A stretch of 64,000 nucleotides of DNA. Origin: Rhodamnia argentea (Eukaryota > Streptophyta > Magnoliopsida > Myrtales > Myrtaceae). Of the stretch, positions 14,425 to 25,181 are shown one piece after another. The notes under the pieces are model-generated. The model saw only the letters and a program-made list of their open reading frames with translations. It was not told the DNA's origin and did not search any database. The stretch spans positions 6,054,501 to 6,118,500 of the forward strand of contig NC_063159.1 of the NCBI RefSeq assembly GCF_020921035.1, read 5' to 3'. Both the position numbers and the translations under genes were made by a program. Numbering within the stretch: position 1 is the stretch's first letter; the number at the start of each line of letters is the position of its first letter.

Positions 14425-15424
14425 AGGAAAAGCACACTAGAAGTGTCATAATTTTTGTACAGCGTTCACTTGAGTGTCATAACTTTCAAAACGTTCACTT
14501 GAGTACCATAACTTTTAAAAGTTGTTCACTTGAGTGCCTGCGCTAACGTAGACGTCGGAAAAGGCGACGTGGCATTAATGAACCAATTTTTTTGAATATT
14601 TTAATATACATGTGGAAATTTTCATTAGTTTCTATTTTTTTACAAATTTTATTTTTATTGAATATTTTCAAAAAAAAAAAAAAGGGTAAAACCCTTGCTT
14701 TCTCGATGGTGGCTGGTGAGGGTCGCCGCCGGCCACCACCGGCCGGTCTAGGGGCCAGGGTCCACTCCCCCTGGGTCGGCGAGGCCGTGACGACCATCAC
14801 GGCCTCGGCTGCCGCGGGCTAGGGTGTGAAGCCCTCTCCAAATCCGGGCGAGGGCTTTGCGGCCTCGCCGGCTAAAGGCCCCCAGCGACAACGGAGGCCG
14901 TGAGGGCCTTCGCTTAGGGCCAAGGTCGACTCGCCTTGGGCGGGCGGGGCCCGACGATCGCCTCGGGGGGCCTTTGGCGGACGGGGGCTCGAGGCCCTCG
15001 CCGACCCCAGCAGAGCCCGCGACGGCCATCTCCCGGGGCCATGACGGCCTCGTCGGCCCGGGGCGAGCCAACCCTTGCCCCTAGCCTGCCAACGGTGACG
15101 CTCGTCGGCTACCACCGAGAAACTTAAGGGTTTTCTTTTTTTCTTTTTGAAATATTAAATAACTAAAATTAAAATTAAAAAATTAAAAATGAATAAAAAA
15201 TTAAAGAAAGTTTTAGAAAATATTAAAAAATGTAAAGAAAATCCAAGTGGCACTAATAAATTAATAAAATAATAGTGAAAAGTCCATGTCGGCTTTTCCC
15301 GCAAAAATAACACTCGGGTGAACGTTTTTGCTCCGATATGGCACTCAAGTAAACATTTTGAAAGTTATGACACTTAAGTAAATGCCGTACAAAAGTTATG
15401 GCACTTTTAGTGTACTTTTCTTCT
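14425..15424. mobile_element. 1-kb foldback element with GC-rich core, nested in copia RT
   Basis: Inverted terminal arms (14425-14570 and about 15270-15424) carry 'cactagaagtgtcata' and 'gttcacttgagtg' motifs related to the MITEs at 2760 and 4991. The middle (about 14700-15120) is extremely GC-rich, inside AT-rich linkers. The direct repeat taatga flanks it (14419-14424 and 15425-15430). Taking the element and one taatga out rejoins the copia reverse-transcriptase reading frame. The many overlapping reading frames in the GC core are composition artefacts or captured DNA; none has a recognisable motif. Confidence 0.8.
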
Positions 15425-18400
15425 TAATGATTTTCATGCCTAAGATCTTCTTGGCCTCTCCCAAGTCTTTCATAGCAAACTGCAATACTAACATTTTCTT
15501 TACTTCTGCGACTCTCTTAATATTAGAACTAGCCACTAGCATGTCATCAACATATAAAGAGAGATACACAGTATCATTATTGCTATACTTGCGAAACTAA
15601 ACACAATGATCAGCCTCACGGTTTGCAAATCCTTTTTCTTCCATCAAACTTTAAGTACCATTGTCACGGAGCTTGCTTCAAACCATACAAGCTTTTCTTC
15701 AAGCGACACACCATGTGCGCTTTACATTTGACCTCAAAACCTCTAGATTGCATCTTGTGTAACTCTTCATCTAGATCACCATGCAAAAACATCGTTTTTA
15801 CATCTAACTGCTGGAGATGAAGATCCTCCACTGCAACTATACTTAGCAAAACTCTAATTGATATCATCTTCACTACTAGTGAAAATATCTCGGAGTAGTT
15901 AATCCCTTCTTTTTTAGAAAAGCCATTTACTACAAGTCTCGCCTTGTGTCCGATACTACCATCAGCTTTATTTTTTTATCTTGTACACCCACTTGTTTAA
16001 CATAGCATTTTTACCAGCGGGCAACTCGGTCGACTCTCAAGTTTTGTTATGAAGTAACGAAATCATCTCGTCTTTCATAGCATGCTCCCACTGCATGTGA
16101 GATGTGTCTTTCTTTGCCTCATCATAAGTCTTCGGCTCTCCTGAAATTGTATATAAGATATGGTTCAGAACAATATTAGCTGATGGATCAAAAATTACCT
16201 TTGGCTTTCTCACACACATAGATCTCCTTAAAATAAATACTTCGAGGTCGTTAGTCTATTCCAAATCATTGCATTCCTCCTAAACTACCTACTCATTAAT
16301 AATGTGTTCTTCTTGAACCATCCCTTTAGGTGCACTTTGATCCGCTAGAATCATCTTCACGGGAATTGTGTCTAGCTCAACATATTCTGGTTCTATTACG
16401 GTCTCATACTCTGTCTAACGATCTTTGTACATCTTTTTTTCATGGAACACCACATTCCAACTGCAAATGACTTTGTTATTCTCATAATCCCAAAGCCTAT
16501 ATCCATACTAATCACCGTCATATCCAATAAAGACGCACTTCTGAGACTTAGCGTCAAGTTTCTTACTATCATCTCTATCAATCAAAGCATATGCAATACA
16601 ACAAAAAAAAATTAGATATGAATAATTGAACTTTTTACCCGACCATTGTTCTTGCGGTAGTCCTCCATCCAGCACACTAGATGGACTCTTGTTAATCAAA
16701 TATACAGTTGTATCAACTATAGCAGCTCATAAGTATAATGGGATACCCCGCATGTAGTCTCATGCATCTTGCATGCTCCAAAATAGTCATATTCATCCTT
16801 TCGGCTACATCGCTCTCTTGAGGGGTTCTAAGAATAATCTTCAACCCGTGTATGCATTCTCGACTCAAATATTCTGTAAATTCATTGCTCATGTATTCAC
16901 CACTATTATCAGACTTCAAAATTTTAATCTAATAACTTGTCTTTTTTTTCTACCGTAGTTTTCCATATTTTAAACACCCGAAATACTTCTGATTTTTCTC
17001 CGAGAGCAGAAATCCAAGTCTTTCTTGTCGCATCATCAATGAAATTGACAAAATATCTCTTCCGACCATAAGAGAGTTCCTGAGTCGGTCTCTACACATT
17101 ACTATGGATCAACTCTAGCTTTTGGCCATTCGTTTATCTCCCATTCAATTGAAAACTAAATACCTTTTGTTTTTCATAAATGCAACTCTCACAGATATCT
17201 AACTCAATTTTTTGCAAACCTGAAAGTGACTTTCTTGAGTGTAACTACTTTACATCCTTTTCACCAAGATGTCCCAAACAATAATGCCAAAAAGTAGACA
17301 AATTACATGTAGCCACTGTAGTTGCAACCATATAATTGATATTGTCTCCCTTGAGAAGGTAAAGCGTACATCTATACTTTCCCTTTGTTATTACTCTTGC
17401 CCCTGAGTTTATCTTCCATTTTCCACATCCAAAAGTTGTTGCTGTGCCTTCTTGGTCAAGTTTACTAGCTAAAATCAGATTTTTCTTCAACTTGAGAATA
17501 TGTTTGGTTTCACGGAAAATTAGACGTCCTCCATCCGAAATATTGATAATGTACAGTTCTTTTTCCTACAATTAGACACATGTGGCCATTTCCCACAACC
17601 ACTTGCCAAAAATCTTCACTAACATAATTAGCAAATATACTTCTTTGCGAGGTGCAATAAAAAGAAGTACCAGAGTCAAGAAACCACTTGTATGTCGTCA
17701 AATTAAAGCAGACAAACACAAGTTCTCTAGCAAAGTTTCATAGCTAACTACATTAGCTCCTTGATTCTCATCTCGATGTTTCTTTTTGTAGGCTCCATAT
17801 TAAAATTTACGGTGTCCCGTCCGGTGACAAAATCAGCACTTGTCTTTTGCAACCTCTCTCTTCCCCCTTGATTGTGACCTATCACGCTCGCTAAATTTTC
17901 CTTTACTTTTACTTCTCTCACGGTTCTCCACTTCTAGTGCCATCGAAGATGTAGATGCCAAAAACTTATCTCCACCCGAGACTGTCCTTCAAATCTCTTC
18001 ATCTATGATGCTGCATCTAGAGTCAAATCATTCTTCATGGTGCTCGAAATTCCCTAAACTGCGGTGTTGTAGCTTTCCGGAATGGAACACAAAAACAGTA
18101 AAGTTTGAAGTTTTATATCCAGATTTATGCTTGCGGATTCTAACTAACCTGTTGCCTACATAAAACTATTAATATGCTTTGCAACATAAACCTTTATCGG
18201 ATAATTTCATATTAACCGACTTATTTAGCAAAAATATCTGGTTTGATGTGACAACTTCTCATAAATATTCGTTAGAATATCCACAGCTTTTTTTGCAATC
18301 TTTGCTTTTGCAATGTGGTACCTTGTCTTTTTCGTCAACCCTAAACGAATCGCACCTAACGTCTTTCGATCAAGAATTTTCCATCTCGATTACGCTATCG

Positions 18401-18764
18401 AATCCACTTTGATTTGGAGTTTCCACCATCCGAAATCCTGCCCAAATAACTTATCGAATCTGATTTTATCTTTTGCCATATCGTTTTCTTTCAATTGAAC
18501 GTCACCGAAAAACCTCGACGTTCTCGATTAGCCAACTCGGGCTCTGGTATTAGTGTTGAGTGGTCTTGGGCCTCTCTCATCCCAAAAGCTAGCTCAAAGG
18601 ATAAGATTTTCTGTCACACTCATAAACCGACTACTAGTACCTTCCACAATTGATGTGAGATAACTCCAACAAACTTTCCCTCACATATCGGGCCCTGGGT
18701 TAGAGGCGCAACAATCCATATCTCTCCAATTTGACCGTTAAATCCAAATTTATTGGAAACCTGG

Positions 18765-18776
18765 GCTATGATACCA
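18765..18776 (-). other. Primer-binding site (tRNA-iMet type)
   Basis: Read on the minus strand the bases are tggtatcatagc, one change from the usual tggtatcagagc complementary to the 3' end of initiator methionine tRNA. It sits 2 bases inside the 5' LTR, as expected for copia elements. Confidence 0.85.
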
Positions 18777-18778
18777 AT

Positions 18779-19218
18779 TGTTAGGAATCGCGTGCCAATT
18801 ATAGCATAATAATCCAAGAAAATTATCCACACTAGCAAAATATAATAATAAAAGAACATAATCAAAAGAACACACCAGAGAATTTGTTATCGAAGTTCAC
18901 CCAAACTTGGGGTATGTCTCCGCGCAAAAGCACTCTGCGAATCCACTAGTTTTCGAGAAAAGTAGGAATACAATTAATGATCTTCTCACAAGATCAGGGC
19001 ACAAAATGATTTAGAACACTCATAAGGCTGTCATGGCCTCTCTTTTTCTTTTTGTTTCTATTAGCTATTTTGCGCTTCCTTTTTCTGCTATTATGACGGC
19101 TACTAAATTTACATCGCTAATATACATTACTAATATGAGAGGTATAGCTTTTAACCTAAAAGCAAAAAAGGAGGGAAAAAAAAGCCCTTAATAAAATATT
19201 TGGCTCCACATGCCAACA
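18779..19218 (-). repeat. 5' LTR of the copia element
   Basis: About 440 bp, begins TG and ends CA on the plus strand. It has visible substitutions and small indels relative to the 13075-13504 copy, so the insertion is not recent. Confidence 0.9.
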
Positions 19219-19223
19219 TCCCC

Positions 19224-20100
19224 TCATTGCTAACGAGTGCCGTTTATCAGGATACAGTGACTGCCGCGACACGGAGTAGGATTAACTCGAGCACAGCGAC
19301 AGGATCTCGAGTTGTTCCTACCAGTTTGGATGTGTGAAGAGATTTTCGATCGGAGGAAGGCTCGTTAGGGACGGTCCGGCCCGCCCTTTGATCTTTTCTT
19401 GTAGGCTTACCATCAGCCATCCGTAATACGCAACCGACACGAACTATCATCAGCCTGCGACTTCGTGGCGAGCAACGATCTGAACATCGATCATGTGCTC
19501 TTGAGGCGAGATAAACCAGCGTGCAGTTCTAGTCATTCCAGCAATAACTTGGACATGAGCATTCTAGCATCGACTGCACTAGTGACTCTGCACAACACAC
19601 ACATATTGGGTACTCACAAGAGTTTGTCACGATCCAAACTCGTTCTTTTAAGGAATCTTCCAACCAAAAGTCCAGACTTTTTTTTTTCGTGGATAACGAT
19701 AACCGGATGTGTTTTTCGTCTCACCGATATCCCGATATCCCAAGCTTCTACCCATTGTAGGTAGGCGTCTTTACCGTTCCTTCACAAGTAAATAATTGAT
19801 GTTGTACTGAACCAAGGCTCCCTTCGCTTCGCGAAAAACAACTTCTAAGAATTAAGATTAAGACTTCCAAAATCACTTAAAGAGTAAGTCTTGCACTACC
19901 TGGCTAACCACTGCAAATGCATGACTGATACTTTAGTTATCTTTTCGTTGACATGTCCAAATAATATGGAACGAAAATTCAATTCCTAAAAACTAACACC
20001 AGCTGCGGGACTTGCCGGAAGATCGACTACTCGTTTGGAACTTTTTCGATGAGTATTTGAGAGTTCAAAACTGCTAATTAAAAAAACAAAGAATAAGTGC
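19224..20100. other. Intergenic DNA, origin unclear
   Basis: 19230-19760 is more GC-balanced than its surroundings and holds small frames on both strands (19247-19450 minus, 19465-19764 plus) without recognisable motifs. It may be an old repeat fragment. The rest is AT-rich with no gene seen. Confidence 0.4.
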
Positions 20101-20109
20101 ACTAAAAGG

Positions 20110-20560
20110 CCTAGTAAAACTTTCAAAAAATGCAATCAAATTCTAAATTTGTCAAATTTATGAAATCGAGTCTTTTTGTTAACACCGTCATTTCGTCTAA
20201 CAAAAAATGCTAATGTGGCATTTTCAACTTAGTTTCTCTCTCCTACTTGGCATTTTTCATTACTTTATTTTCCAAATCTTATTAAATTAAATTAAAAATA
20301 CTACAAAAGGCTAAACTTTTATATAAAAAAACAAAATGAGGGGAAAAAAAAAAAAGAATGGCCAGCTCGCCGATGAGGCGCTGCCACCGCCCATCGTTGG
20401 AGGGGCGGCCCCGGGCGAGGGTGGTCCGCCCTCCCCCAGCCCCTAGCGTGGCTCGTCCAAATCTAGGCAATGATGGCCCTTCCCTTGGATCGACGACCAT
20501 CATCCACCTCTAGCGAGACCTCTCCAATTTGTTTCTTTATAAAACTTTTGCCTTTTTTAG
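20110..20560. mobile_element. Foldback-type fragment with GC-rich core
   Basis: 'aatgcaatcaaattctaaatttg' type AT-rich left arm, a linker, then an abrupt GC-rich core (about 20360-20515, with clusters such as ggggcggccccgggcgagg) and an AT-rich exit. The build is like 14425-15424 and 28330-28990. I could not find a clean right arm, so it is probably truncated. Confidence 0.45.
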
Positions 20561-21113
20561 TTTTTGAATGTATTTTAAATAAAATTAAATATAAAAAATT
20601 ACCATGGAGGGAAGAGACATTAAATAAACAAATATTACGTCAATATTTTCTGTTAGTTTGAACTTGTTTTTTCTTGTGTTAATAAAATCATATTTATTAT
20701 TCAAAATTCAGTTTTACATAATGTGTTCTATAAATTACTAGCCCTATATTTTCACTCGACATTTCACTAGAGGAAATTCTACATCCAAGCTTATCAACAT
20801 ATTTAGATGCATCCATCTTCACTCAAAATTGTAAGGCAATAAATTATACACGACATAATAAATTAATTACTCTACACTGTACCAAATTTTCAACGTAGAA
20901 CTTTTCTAATACATCTCGGACGATTTAGTTTTTGCTTTCCAACCCAAGTGGCTTTCTTTTTTTCCCCCCTTAACATCATATATTAAAATATGTCTCGAGT
21001 TTGAGCCTCGTGGACAAAATCCATGAAATTTTCTGAGATATGTGGACGTTTACCGTGGAAAGCACAAATTCCTGTTCGGTGTTAATCCAAGTCACAGAAG
21101 GAAGTTGTCTCCA
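20561..21113. other. Intergenic DNA
   Basis: AT-rich; no gene or element recognised. Confidence 0.5.
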
Positions 21114-21842
21114 TGTTAGTATCAAGATAAGAATGGAAGTCCTATTGGATATTTATTGGAATATATAAATACGGGATATGCTTCACTGTTTGAAGTTGTT
21201 GCTAAGAAAAATATAAAAGAATTTGAACTTGGATAGTTCAGTTTGACTTTTGGTCAGAAAACAGAAAAGGAAATCAGAAATTTCCTTTGCCACGCTGGAC
21301 TCACTTCACGAAGGATTTCTCTTGATTGGTTTTGTTCGTGGGACCCACTTTTCATATGTAAAACGACAAGGCGGTGGATGAGTGTAATAAGCGCAGTTTT
21401 CATCGTGAGTGCCGTAGTGCTCAATTTGCGAGTATTTACCTATAGGTGCTGGGTGCTTGGCAGCGTGGGTCTTCACGTCGTTCCAGAAGCGGAGCTTCAC
21501 TCGTGAATTACGTTCAAGAAGGACTAGTGTTCAAGCAATTAAATCTTGTGAGTTTTAAGATTTGTGTAATTTCCTTTGTGAGATTGCGAGATCATTTCGC
21601 TAGGAATTAAGGGCTAAACACTATGTGCGTTATTGGAAATAATTGGGGCTTGGGAAACACCGAGAGTGTTTGAGTGACTCGAGTATGATTTGTAATCTCC
21701 GTGTATCGCTTGTTCTATAGTGAAATTCGTTGCTGCTCTCCCCGTGGACGTAGATCTCTACGACCGAACCACATATATCCGGTGTTCGATTTATTTTCTT
21801 GTTCTATCTATTTTATCGTTCGATTGCTTATCCCGCGCAACA
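21114..21842 (+). mobile_element. Possible solo LTR of a copia-type element
   Basis: The segment starts tgttag and ends gcgcaaca. Its 3' part (ccccgtggacgtagatctct... cgaccgaaccacat, then a T-rich stretch) has the layout of Tnt1/Tork-type LTR R-U5 ends. I found no primer-binding site or clear target duplication (left ctcca, right tcata), so this is a pattern-based call. Confidence 0.4.
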
Positions 21843-22758
21843 TCATACATGAAGAACATGGACACAAAAACGTAAGACAGACTAATATGGGGGATTCTAC
21901 AGTGCCACGAGCTTAAAAATTGGAACGCCTCCTTTTGAAATTTGAACCTTTAGTGAATGGAACAATGTGAGCTATCGGGATCATATGGAACAAAATGGCC
22001 ACTTCATACCATTAGGAAGTGATATAATATTTTGAGTAATAAACCACGCATTCGTTTATCATCCTAAATTTTTAGAACAGTTGGCAGTGATCTCACAAAA
22101 ACTTACATGGTATTAGTCAAATCTAAACACGCATCTTCTTCCAATAGCAGTATCAACCAGAATTAAGTCACCCCTACTCGCCTAAGACCCTGACTTCCGG
22201 ATTCTTATTTTCTTAATCATTGGAAAGAGATCAGCTTTTTGGTAGACGACTCTCTCCTCCTGCTAAGGAGTTTGCAATGAGTTACCAGTGATCAGACAAA
22301 GTGCACCATTAACAGCTTATCCTTTCCCGATTAAGGGCAAGCTTTGCTAGCAGAGAGAGAGAGAGAGAGATCAAGACAAGGACCATACTTTGTGGACTCC
22401 ACGAACTACTTACAGGCAAGAACTGTCGTGGTTGGACATAAATGTCAACTCCTTTTTCATGGCCCTTTTCTGGAAGAAGCGGCAAGACCAAAGCAATCAC
22501 TTCCAAGGGTCGTGACGAGGACGAGGACAAGCCGAAAGATCCAAAACCAGTGACTTAAATGTTCAGAGAGGAACCTCCACCTGTCTTCTTCTCGCCTCCA
22601 TTCTCATTGATTGTTAGCGTAGGGCAAAACCAACCCACCCTACGCATATCCCCACCGACATTAAATAAGAATAAATTGCACAAAAAGAAAAGAAAAGAAG
22701 AAGAAGAAAGACAACAAACCGTATTTCTATTTTGTTCTCATTTTTCACTTGAAAAGAG
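21843..22758. other. Intergenic DNA with short (GA)n tract
   Basis: No gene. A (GA)9 tract lies near 22351-22369 and purine-rich runs near 22680-22715. Confidence 0.55.
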
Positions 22759-23140
22759 ATAATTGTCCAAAAAATCCTCAACTTATTGTACGACGGTCAA
22801 TTCAGTCCTAAACCTTTTAATTGTGCTAATTTAGTCTTAAATCTTTTGAAGATTTGCTAATTTAATCCTAAAATTTTTAATTGTGCCAATTTAATCCTAA
22901 CCATTTTGATGATTTGTCGATTTGTAGCCCTAAACCTTCTTGACAATTATCCAAATAATATGTTTAGGACTAAATTAGCAAATCATCAAAATATTTAGTA
23001 TTAAATTGACATAATTGAAAAGTTCAAGACTAAATTAGCAAATCTTCAAAAGGTTTAGGACTAAATTGGCACAATTGAAAATTTTAAAACTAAATTGGCA
23101 CAAATACAATAGATTTAGAATTTTTTGGACTATTTTTCTA
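22759..23140. mobile_element. Inverted-repeat (foldback) MITE
   Basis: The left arm (gtccaaaaaatcc..., repeated 'cctaaaccttttaattgtgc' motifs) and right arm (repeated 'aggactaaattagcaaatc', ending ttttttggacta) are reverse complements. Each arm contains internal near-repeats of about 35-40 bases. It is non-coding. No target duplication was identified. Confidence 0.7.
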
Positions 23141-24608
23141 GAATGGAAATAACTGGTTGTGGTTAAGAAACGGCTCGAGAGACTTTTTTTTTCCTGTGTC
23201 GAAATTGCTCGAGAGGCTTGCTAAAGCATATTTTGTTAGGAAAAAATATTGTAAAAAACAAAATGTCAAGTGCACGTGACATGAGGAAAAGTAGTGAACA
23301 GGAAGCTACGAATTGGTTTCTTATTTTGGTCGTTTAATAAATATCTCAAGGGCACTCGTTAGCAAAATCATAATACTAAACTGAGAGCAAGACGCAATCC
23401 AGGTAAAAGTTGTACTCCCATTAGAAAAGATCGCAAATCAATTCATTTAATGATAGAGCACATGGGAGTGGGGTAGTCAATAATTATCTTTTGTCAATTC
23501 AGTGACTCAAGCTTGTATCATCATTTTTTTCAAAGCTCCAAACGCGGAGAAAATGACTAAGGGAGGCTCCATTTGTTTCGCGGATATTACGAACATTATT
23601 TATGTCTAAACATCTTTGCGGGTGATAGATATTTGTATGTAGATTGTTGAATTCGTTTCATATGAAGGGTTTTAAAAAGTTTAAGGTGGTAATGGAAAAA
23701 TATTGCATTTTAAGCCCGGTAGGTCCAATTTGGCTGGAAAAAAAAAGTTAGGTGCAACTTCTATCTCGTACCCAACAAGCTGTTGTCAGTACTCATGGAG
23801 GACAAGAAGCATTAAAAAGAACCTTGAATAAAGGAAAACAGCCACACCTAGATCTTACTCTTCACTGAACCAATCAAATTCAATTCAGAATAAACTGTAA
23901 ACTTCAATGCGACATGACTTCTTTGGCTTGTCACAAAAACATGACATGATTCCAAACTGTATTTGCTCCCATGGATGGAAAAATTTAGGAACAATGGCAT
24001 AAATAGTCCCTAAACTTTGATACAATACACAATGTAGTCCCTAAATTTTTAATTAACCAATATGATCACTGTATTTTAACCCAATATGCAATGTGGTTCA
24101 TGAACTTTTAATTTGACAAATATGTTCCCTGAACTTTTAAAACATGCTTAACTTAGTCCCCGAACTTGAATCAATGGAAAGACTAATTGAAAATCTTCCT
24201 ATAATTGAGGGACTAAGTTGTTACATGAAAGATATTCTCGGCGTTCGGGATCATATCGCTAAATTAGGACTTTACTATAGTATAGAAGTGTCTACTGAAG
24301 AAATCTAGAGAATTATGTTGTTGAAATATAGTTAAAAATCTTTGTCTTTGTGGAAGATTTGATGCGAAATTCAATGATATATAGCTTGACCCAATGTCAT
24401 AACACACACTCGCTCACCACACCATCTTTGTTTTTTTTTTTTTTTTTTATGATGGCGGATCGAGCCATTCTCACATAAAAAAAAACCTAATAATAATTAG
24501 AAAACCCTCCAACAATGCATATTCTAGAGATGACAATTTCATGTATGAACACACGAGTACTATGAACAAAGTCCACGCAACGTACAAAGACAATTATCCG
24601 GCCACATT
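23141..24608. other. Intergenic DNA with a half element
   Basis: 23990-24185 carries repeats of the 'tagtccctaaactttt' type, resembling one arm of the family at 22759-23140. A poly-T run lies at 24429-24448. No gene is seen; the last part is the 3' flank of the minus-strand gene that follows. Confidence 0.5.
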
Positions 24609-25181
24609 TCACCAGCGGTAACGACCAGGGGTGCTGATGCTGCGCCACTTCCTGCCGCCGCCGAAGCACGATGTGGAAGTAGGTGGAGGTCCGTGGTGCT
24701 CATCCTCATCGCCAATGCTAGAATTGTAAGACATCAACCTTCGATTCGAGAACCACCTCCGAGTCGGAGCCCCAGGGTTGAACACTGACGAATTCGAGGA
24801 AGAGGACGAGGACGAGCGGAGAGAGCAAGTTGAATCAGCCCCATTCTTCGGTTTCTTGAGGCTGGTCTTGAAAAACAAAACCCGCAAGAGATCAGATCTT
24901 GAGCACTTCTCCTGGGGGAATGTATCATATTTTTTGGAACTCGAATAATAAGACGGAGGAGGTGTTAGAGGCGGTAGAGAGTCGTCGAAATGGGGGTGCT
25001 TCAGCGTGCCGGGCCGGGTCTCCCACATGAACGGAACCGAGCTTGGCGCGCCTCCATAGTAGACCCTGAACGAGGGGTTCGACGCTGAGCTCTCCTTGGA
25101 AAGCAGCCTGGACAAGAACTTGTCATCTTGTTTGATTAACTGGAAAGGCTTTTGAGGAAGATCAGAGCCTCCATTCAACAT
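24609..25181 (-). CDS. DUF688-like plant protein, 190 aa, intronless
   Basis: Single-exon minus-strand gene. Near residues 49-59 it has VPFMWETRPGT, which resembles the 'VPF.WE..PG.PK' signature of plant DUF688 proteins. This is followed by a proline-rich stretch (SLPPLTPPPSYY), a basic segment (FFKTSLKKPKN), a serine run near residues 120-130 and a tail rich in Gly, Arg and Trp. Composition is typical of a disordered plant protein. No signal peptide or membrane helix is evident. Function is unknown; short members are often called hypothetical proteins. The upstream leader (25182-25260) is strongly pyrimidine-rich on the coding strand, common in plant 5' leaders. The start is the first in-frame ATG. 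Confidence 0.75.
   Translation of the reverse strand: MLNGGSDLPQKPFQLIKQDDKFLSRLLSKESSASNPSFRVYYGGAPSSVPFMWETRPGTLKHPHFDDSLPPLTPPPSYYSSSKKYDTFPQEKCSRSDLLRVLFFKTSLKKPKNGADSTCSLRSSSSSSSNSSVFNPGAPTRRWFSNRRLMSYNSSIGDEDEHHGPPPTSTSCFGGGRKWRSISTPGRYRW

Larger units (their letters stand above)
13075..19218 (-). mobile_element. Ty1/copia LTR retrotransposon (Tork/Tnt1-like), decayed, with nested insertion
   Basis: Two LTRs (13075-13504 and 18779-19218) bracket a minus-strand gag-pol relic. Reading right to left: initiator-Met primer-binding site at 18765-18776; gag with a CCHC-like zinc knuckle near 17830-17850; protease with an LDSGTS motif near 17690; GAG-pre-integrase with its H..LGH signature near 17260-17310; integrase with a DNSGEY-type motif and VAERMN near 16790-16910; reverse transcriptase 15450-15880 (FLHGDL, SLYGLKQ, then a YVDDM-type region near 15540); RNase H ending near 13620-13820; and a polypurine tract just inside the left LTR (13505-13517). 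Stops and frameshifts break every domain. Flanks gcccc (13070-13074) and tcccc (19219-19223) are a likely 5-bp target duplication with one change. The RT gene is interrupted by the element at 14425-15424. Confidence 0.92.

Noticed and set aside
14748-15127. Several overlapping 60-107 codon frames on both strands
   Set aside because: They lie in the GC-rich core of a foldback element, where stops are rare by composition. No motifs.
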